NCBI GenBank assembly: GCA_029224185.1 | Contig: JANZKI010000027.1 | Span: 930,001-994,000 of the forward strand | Source of the DNA: Karalla daura | Lineage: Eukaryota; Chordata; Actinopteri; Chaetodontiformes; Leiognathidae | DNA: 64,000 bases | Direction of reading: 5' to 3' | Shown here: in pieces, positions 58,501 through 64,000 of the stretch | Position numbering within the stretch: position 1 is the first letter of the stretch | Layout: every line of letters starts with the position of its first letter | The notes under the pieces: model-generated | The model's input: only the letters and a program-made list of their open reading frames with translations | Told to the model about the DNA's origin: nothing | Database searches by the model: none | Program-made: the position numbers and the translations under genes

Positions 58501-61500
58501 TCAAAGCGCTTTTCCCCGCAGTCTCCCATGCAGGGGGCTGGAAGCAGGCTCAACAAAGCGTTCTAAACACTTTTCAGGCCTGTTGCTGCACTGCGTATGG
58601 GCCAATGGTGCACGTATCAACAACCTTTTTCAAAGCGCTTTTCCCCGCAGTCTCCTATGCAGGGGGCTGTAAACAGGCTCAACTAAGCGTTCCAAACACT
58701 TTTCAGGCCTGTTGCTGCACTGCGTATGGGCCAATGGTGCACGTATCAACAAACTTTTTTAAAGCCCTTTTCCCCGCAGTCTCCAATGCAGGGGTCTGTA
58801 AACAGGCTCAACTAAGCGTTCCAAACACTTTTCAGGCCTGTTGCTGCACTGCGTATGGGCCAATGGTGCACGAATCAACAAACTTTTTTGTTTGTTTTTG
58901 TTTGTCAACAAACTTTTTCAAAGCGCTTGTCCCTTCAGTCTCCTATGCAGGGGGCTGCAAACAGTCTCAACTATGCGTCCGAAACACTTTTCAGGCCTGT
59001 TGCTGCACTGCGTATGGGCCAATGGTGCACGTATCAACAAACTTTTTCAAAGCGCTTTTCCCCGCAGTCTCCCATGCAGGGGGCTGTAAACAGGCTCAAC
59101 TAAGCGTTCTAAACACTTTTCAGGCCTGTTGCTGCACTGCGTATGGGCCAATGGTAAACGTATCAACAAACTTTTTCAAAGCGCTTTTCCCCGCAGTCTC
59201 CCATGCAGGGGGCTGGAAGCAGGCTCAACAAAGCGTTCTAAACACTTTTCAGGCCTGTTGCTGCACTGCGTATGGGCCAATGGTGCACGTATCAACAACC
59301 TTTTTCAAAGCGCTTTTCCCCGCAGTCTCCTATGCAGGGGGCTGTAAACAGGCTCAACTAAGCGTTCCAAACACTTTTCAGGCCTGTTGCTGCACTGCGT
59401 ATGGGCCAATGGTGCACGTATCAACAAACTTTTTTAAAGCCCTTTTCCCCGCAGTCTCCAATGCAGGGGTCTGTAAACAGGCTCAACTAAGCGTTCTAAA
59501 CACTTTTCAGGCCTGTTGCTGCACTGCGTATGGGCCAATGGTGCACGTATCAACAAACTTTTTCAAAGCCCTTTTCCCCGCAGTCTCCAATGCAGGGGTC
59601 TGTGAACAGGCTCAACTAAGCGTTCTAAACACTTTTCAGGCCTGTTGCTGCACTGCGTATGGGCCAATGGTGCACGAATCAACAAACTTTTTCAAAGCGC
59701 TTGTCCCCGCAGAATCCCATGTAGGGGGCTGCAAACAGGCTCAACTAAGCTTTCGAAACACTTTTCTTGCCTGTTGCTGCACTGCGTATGGGCCAATGGT
59801 GCACGAATCAACAAACTCTTTTGTTTGTTTTTGTTTGTCAACAAACTTTTTCAAAGCGCTTGTCCCTGCAGTCTCCTATGCAGGGGGCTGCAAACAGGCT
59901 CAACTATGCGTCCTAAACACTTTTCAGGCCTGTTGCTGCACTGCGTATGGGCCAATGGTAAACGTATCAACAAACTTTTTCAAAGCGCTTTTCCCCGCAG
60001 TCTCCCATGCAGGGGGCTGGAAGCAGGCTCAACAAAGCGTTCTAAACACTTTTCAGGCCTGTTGCTGCACTGCGTATGGGCCAATGGTGCACGTATCAAC
60101 AACCTTTTTCAAAGCGCTTTTCCCCGCAGTCTCCTATGCAGGGGGCTGTAAACAGGCTCAACTAAGCGTTCCAAACACTTTTCAGGCCTGTTGCTGCACT
60201 GCGTATGGGCCAATGGTGCACGTATCAACAAACTTTTTTAAAGCCCTTTTCCCCGCAATCTCCAATGCAGGGGTCTGTAAACAGGCTCAACTAAGCGTTC
60301 CAAACACTTTTCAGGCCTGTTGCTGCACTGCGTATGGGCCAATGGTGCACGAATCAACAAACTTTTTTGTTTGTTTTTGTTTGTCAACAAACTTTTTCAA
60401 AGCGCTTGTCCCTTCAGTCTCCTATGCAGGGGGCTGCAAACAGTCTCAACTATGCGTCCGAAACACTTTTCAGGCCTGTTGCTGCACTGCGTATGGGCCA
60501 ATGGTGCACGAATCAACAAACTTTTTTGTTTGTTTTTGTTTGTCAACAAACTTTTTCAAAGCGCTTGTCCCTTCAGTCTCCTATGCAGGGGGCTGCAAAC
60601 AGTCTCAACTATGCGTCCGAAACACTTTTCAGGCCTGTTGCTGCACTGCGTATGGGCCAATGGTGCACGTATCAACAAACTTTTTCAAAGCGCTTTTCCC
60701 CGCAGTCTCCCATGCAGGGGGCTGTAAACAGGCTCAACTAAGCGTTCTAAACACTTTTCAGGCCTGTTGCTGCACTGCGTATGGGCCAATGGTAAACGTA
60801 TCAACAAACTTTTTCAAAGCGCTTTTCCCCGCAGTCTCCCATGCAGGGGGCTGGAAGCAGGCTCAACAAAGCGTTCTAAACACTTTTCAGGCCTGTTGCT
60901 GCACTGCGTATGGGCCAATGGTGCACGTATCAACAACCTTTTTCAAAGCGCTTTTCCCCGCAGTCTCCTATGCAGGGGGCTGTAAACAGGCTCAACTAAG
61001 CGTTCCAAACACTTTTCAGGCCTGTTGCTGCACTGCGTATGGGCCAATGGTGCACGTATCAACAAACTTTTTTAAAGCCCTTTTCCCCGCAGTCTCCAAT
61101 GCAGGGGTCTGTAAACAGGCTCAACTAAGCGTTCCAAACACTTTTCAGGCCTGTTGCTGCACTGCGTATGGGCCAATGGTGCACGAATCAACAAACTTTT
61201 TTGTTTGTTTTTGTTTGTCAACAAACTTTTTCAAAGCGCTTGTCCCTTCAGTCTCCTATGCAGGGGGCTGCAAACAGTCTCAACTATGCGTCCGAAACAC
61301 TTTTCAGGCCTGTTGCTGCACTGCGTATGGGCCAATGGTGCACGTATCAACAAACTTTTTCAAAGCGCTTTTCCCCGCAGTCTCCCATGCAGGGGGCTGT
61401 AAACAGGCTCAACTAAGCGTTCTAAACACTTTTCAGGCCTGTTGCTGCACTGCGTATGGGCCAATGGTAAACGTATCAACAAACTTTTTCAAAGCGCTTT

Positions 61501-61830
61501 TCCCCGCAGTCTCCCATGCAGGGGGCTGGAAGCAGGCTCAACAAAGCGTTCTAAACACTTTTCAGGCCTGTTGCTGCACTGCGTATGGGCCAATGGTGCA
61601 CGTATCAACAACCTTTTTCAAAGCGCTTTTCCCCGCAGTCTCCTATGCAGGGGGCTGTAAACAGGCTCAACTAAGCGTTCCAAACACTTTTCAGGCCTGT
61701 TGCTGCACTGCGTATGGGCCAATGGTGCACGTATCAACAAACTTTTTTAAAGCCCTTTTCCCCGCAGTCTCCAATGCAGGGGTCTGTAAACAGGCTCAAC
61801 TAAGCGTTCTAAACACTTTTCAGGCCTGTT
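52577..61830 (-). repeat. 675-bp pentamer higher-order repeat of subfamily B
   Basis: The unit is five monomers, one carrying the 30-bp insertion (5 x 129 + 30 = 675 exactly). Perfect-looking successive copies start at 52577, 53252 and 53927, then 54890, 55565 and 56240, and again at 57332, 58007, 58841, 60320 and 61154, with a few extra or missing monomers between. Diagnostic words are GTCCCTTCAGTCTCC and AACAGTCTCAACTATGCG followed by TCCGAAACAC. These variants occur about 13 times here and nowhere else in the window. Confidence 0.88.
52608..52651 (-). repeat. Example of the 30-bp insertion that defines 159-bp B monomers
   Basis: AACAAACTTTTT is followed by TGTTTGTTTTTGTTTGTC and then AACAAACTTTTT again, so the insertion is flanked by a duplication of the host word. 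ACAAAC and GTTTGT are complementary across a T run, giving a small hairpin. By eye the insertion occurs more than 35 times. Only two copies (near 32525 and 34433) and the short form (near 41037) lie left of 41.9 kb; the rest are spread over 41.9-64 kb. Confidence 0.8.
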
Positions 61831-62250
61831 GCTGCACTGCGTATGGGCCAATGGTGCACGTATCAACAAACTTTTTCAAAGCCCTTTTCCCCGCAGTCTC
61901 CAATGCAGGGGTCTGTGAACAGGCTCAACTAAGCGTTCTAAACACTTTTCAGGCCTGTTGCTGCACTGCGTATGGGCCAATGGTGCACGAATCAACAAAC
62001 TTTTTCAAAGCGCTTGTCCCCGCAGAATCCCATGTAGGGGGCTGCAAACAGGCTCAACTAAGCTTTCGAAACACTTTTCTTGCCTGTTGCTGCACTGCGT
62101 ATGGGCCAATGGTGCACGAATCAACAAACTCTTTTGTTTGTTTTTGTTTGTCAACAAACTTTTTCAAAGCGCTTGTCCCTGCAGTCTCCTATGCAGGGGG
62201 CTGCAAACAGGCTCAACTATGCGTCCTAAACACTTTTCAGGCCTGTTGCT
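57940..62250 (-). repeat. 2313-bp super-repeat containing pentamer units, two copies
   Basis: A private variant, CCCCGCAATCTCCAATG, occurs only near 57941 and 60254, 2313 bp apart. Positions 58007, 58454, 58841 and 59645 all recur at +2313. Each copy holds two adjacent insertion-bearing monomers (near 58048 and 58208; 60365 and 60525). An earlier pair with the same spacing starts at 54602 and 56915. Confidence 0.8.
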
Positions 62251-64000
62251 GCACTGCGTATGGGCCAATGGTGCACGTATCAACAAACTTTTTCAAGGCG
62301 CTTTTCCCCGCAGTCTCCCATGCAGGGGGCTGTAAACAGGCTCAACTAAGCGTTCTAAACACTTTTCAGGCCTGTTGCTGCACTGCGTATGGGCCAATGG
62401 TAAACGTATCAACAAACTTTTTCAAAGCGCTTTTCCCCGCAGTCTCCCATGCAGGGGGCTGGAAGCAGGCTCAACAAAGCGTTCTAAACACTTTTCAGGC
62501 CTGTTGCTGCACTGCGTATGGGCCAATGGTGCACGTATCAACAACCTTTTTCAAAGCGCTTTTCCCCGCAGTCTCCGATGCAGGGGGCTGTAAACAGGCT
62601 CAACTAAGCGTTCTAAACACTTTTCAGGCCTGTTGCTGCACTGCGTGTGGGCCAATGGTGCACGTATCAACAAACTTTTTCAAAGCGGTTTTCCCCGCAG
62701 TCTCCCATGCAGGGGGCTGTAAACAGGCTCAACTAAGCGTTCTAAACACTTTTCAGGCCTTTTGCTGCACTGCGTATGGGCCAATGGTGCACGTATCAAC
62801 AACCTTTTTCAAAGCGCTTTTCCCCGCAGTCTCCTATGCAGGGGGCTGTAAACAGGCTCAACTAAGCATTCCAAACACTTTTCAGGCCTGTTGCTGCACT
62901 GCGTATGGGCCAATGGTGCACGAATCAACAAACTTTTTTGTTTGTTTTTGTTTGTCAACAAACTTTTTCAAAGCGCTTGTCCCTGCAGTCTCCTATGCAG
63001 GGGGCTGCAAACAGGCTCAACTATGCGTCCTAAACACTTTTCAGGCCTGTTGCTGCACTGCGTATGGGCCAATGGTGCACGTATCAACAAACTTTTTCAA
63101 AGCGCTTTTCCCCACAGTCTCCCATGCAGGGGGCTGTAAACAGGCTCAACTAAGCGTTCTAAACACTTTTCAGGCCTGTTGCTGCACTGCGTATGGGCCA
63201 ATGGTGCACGTATCAACAACCTTTTTCAAAGCGCTTTTCCCCGCAGTCTCCTATGCAGGGGGCTGTAAACAGGCTCAACTAAGCGTTCCAAACACTTTTC
63301 AGGCCTGTTGCTGCACTGCGTATGGGCCAATGGTGCACGTATCAACAAACTTTTTTAAAGCCCTTTTCCCCGCAGTCTCCAATGCAGGGGTCTGTAAACA
63401 GGCTCAACTAAGCGTTCTAAACACTTTTCAGGCCTGTTGCTGCACTGCGTATGGGCCAATGGTGCACGTATCAACAAACTTTTTCAAAGCCCTTTTCCCC
63501 GCAGTCTCCTATGCAGGGGTCTGTGAACAGGCTCAACTAAGCGTTCTAAACACTTTTCAGGCCTGTTGCTGCACTGCGTATGGGCCAATGGTGCACGAAT
63601 CAACAAACTTTTTCAAAGCGCTTGTCCCCGCAGAATCCCATGTAGGGGGCTGCAAACAGGCTCAACTAAGCTTTCGAAACACTTTTCAGGCCTGTTGCTG
63701 CACTGCGTATGGGCCAATGGTGCACGAATCAACAAACTCTTTTGTTTGTTTTTGTTTGTCAACAAACTTTTTCAAAGCGCTTGTCCCTGCAGTCTCCTAT
63801 GCAGGGGGCTGCAAACAGGCTCAACTATGCGTCCTAAACACTTTTCAGGCCTGTTGCTGCACTGCGTATGGGCCAATGGTGCACGTATCAACAAACTTTT
63901 TCAAGGCGCTTTTCCCCGCAGTCTCCCATGCAGGGGGCTGTAAACAGGCTCAACTAAGCGTTCTAAACACTTTTCAGGCCTGTTGCTGCACTGCGTATGG
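61831..64000 (-). repeat. B array right edge, mixed monomers
   Basis: Continues B type to the end of the window without reaching unique DNA. A block starting at 61958 recurs at 63566 (offset 1608 bp), sharing TAAGCTTTCGAAACAC and CAAGGCGCTTTTCC. The array therefore extends beyond the window. Confidence 0.85.

Larger units (their letters stand above)
31366..64000 (-). repeat. Satellite subfamily B array (129-bp monomer, many with a 30-bp insertion)
   Basis: Tandem array of a diverged form of the same monomer, continuous to the right edge, reading as the reverse complement of A. On the + strand the landmarks are TGTTGCTGCACTGCGTATGG, GCCAATGGTGCACGTATC, AACAAACTTTTTCAAAGCGC, TTTTCCCCGCAGTCTCC, TATGCAGGGGGCTGTAAAC, AGGCTCAACTAAGCG and TTCTAAACACTTTTCAGGCC. 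It differs from A by fixed changes, for example GTGCACGTATC for GTGAATGCGTC and CCCGCAGTCTCC for CCCACCGTTTCC. Frame-preserving monomers (129 and 159 bp, both multiples of 3) create open frames of up to 1136 codons (47710-51120), which I judge not to be genes. Confidence 0.97.

Noticed and set aside
1..64000. CRISPR array
   Set aside because: The repeated unit is 129 bp with no unique spacers between short direct repeats, and the context is eukaryotic satellite.
1..64000. CENP-B box (TTCG-N4-A-N2-CGGG) in the monomer
   Set aside because: TTCGAA-containing variants lack the required A and CGGG at the right spacing in both A and B. No match was found by eye.
1..64000. Origin from a tRNA or 5S gene (B-box-like GTTCGAAAC)
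   Set aside because: The word is only a variant of GTTCTAAAC, with no A box at the right distance, no terminator run and no cloverleaf.
1..64000. CTCF-like core (CAGGGGGCTG) in every monomer
   Set aside because: The upstream CC is two bases too far from the AGGGGGC core compared with the known consensus. The match is too short to support a claim.

Overview
This window is almost entirely tandemly repeated satellite DNA, and I found no intact protein-coding gene, tRNA or rRNA in it. The basic unit is a 129-bp monomer. About 61.6 kb of the 64 kb consists of its variants. The long open frames are a by-product of the unit length (129 = 43 codons), not genes. The satellite, the decayed piggyBac-like element and the foldback sequence point to a large eukaryotic (animal) genome, probably a heterochromatic block. 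I cannot name the species from the sequence.

Layout. (1) 1-23923: subfamily A, head to tail, defined here as + orientation. It has three zones: an A1 higher-order repeat (HOR) of 28-32 monomers (88-about 8915), a mixed A2 zone with a 6-monomer unit of about 774 bp (about 8916-13100), and an A3 zone with several local duplications (about 13100-23923). (2) 23928-28108: subfamily A in the opposite orientation. (3) 28113-29413: a 1301-bp non-autonomous piggyBac-like transposon between TTAA and TCAA. (4) 29418-30080: about five A monomers, + orientation again. (5) 30081-31185: a 1105-bp foldback structure with 276-bp inverted arms. (6) 31186-about 31365: A monomers in - orientation, ending in a hybrid A/B monomer. 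(7) about 31366-64000: diverged subfamily B, all in - orientation, with its own HORs (810, 1546, 2023, 675 and 2313 bp). Many B monomers carry a 30-bp internal insertion that appears to be spreading toward the right.

The most informative result is that the inverted block 23928-28108 is bounded on both sides by TTAA, the piggyBac target sequence, and one of these is the TTAA touching the transposon's left end. Flipping the block back and removing the transposon restores a continuous, in-phase head-to-tail A array on both sides. The rebuilt insertion site matches a real monomer variant elsewhere in the window (around 13902). This suggests that piggyBac-type end cleavage and joining, not random breakage, produced the inversion.

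The B array shows satellite turnover at several scales: nested duplications, gain and loss of whole monomers inside HOR copies, local snap-back hairpins, and spread of insertion-bearing monomers. Identities and repeat boundaries were read by eye, so they are approximate unless a precise motif is given.
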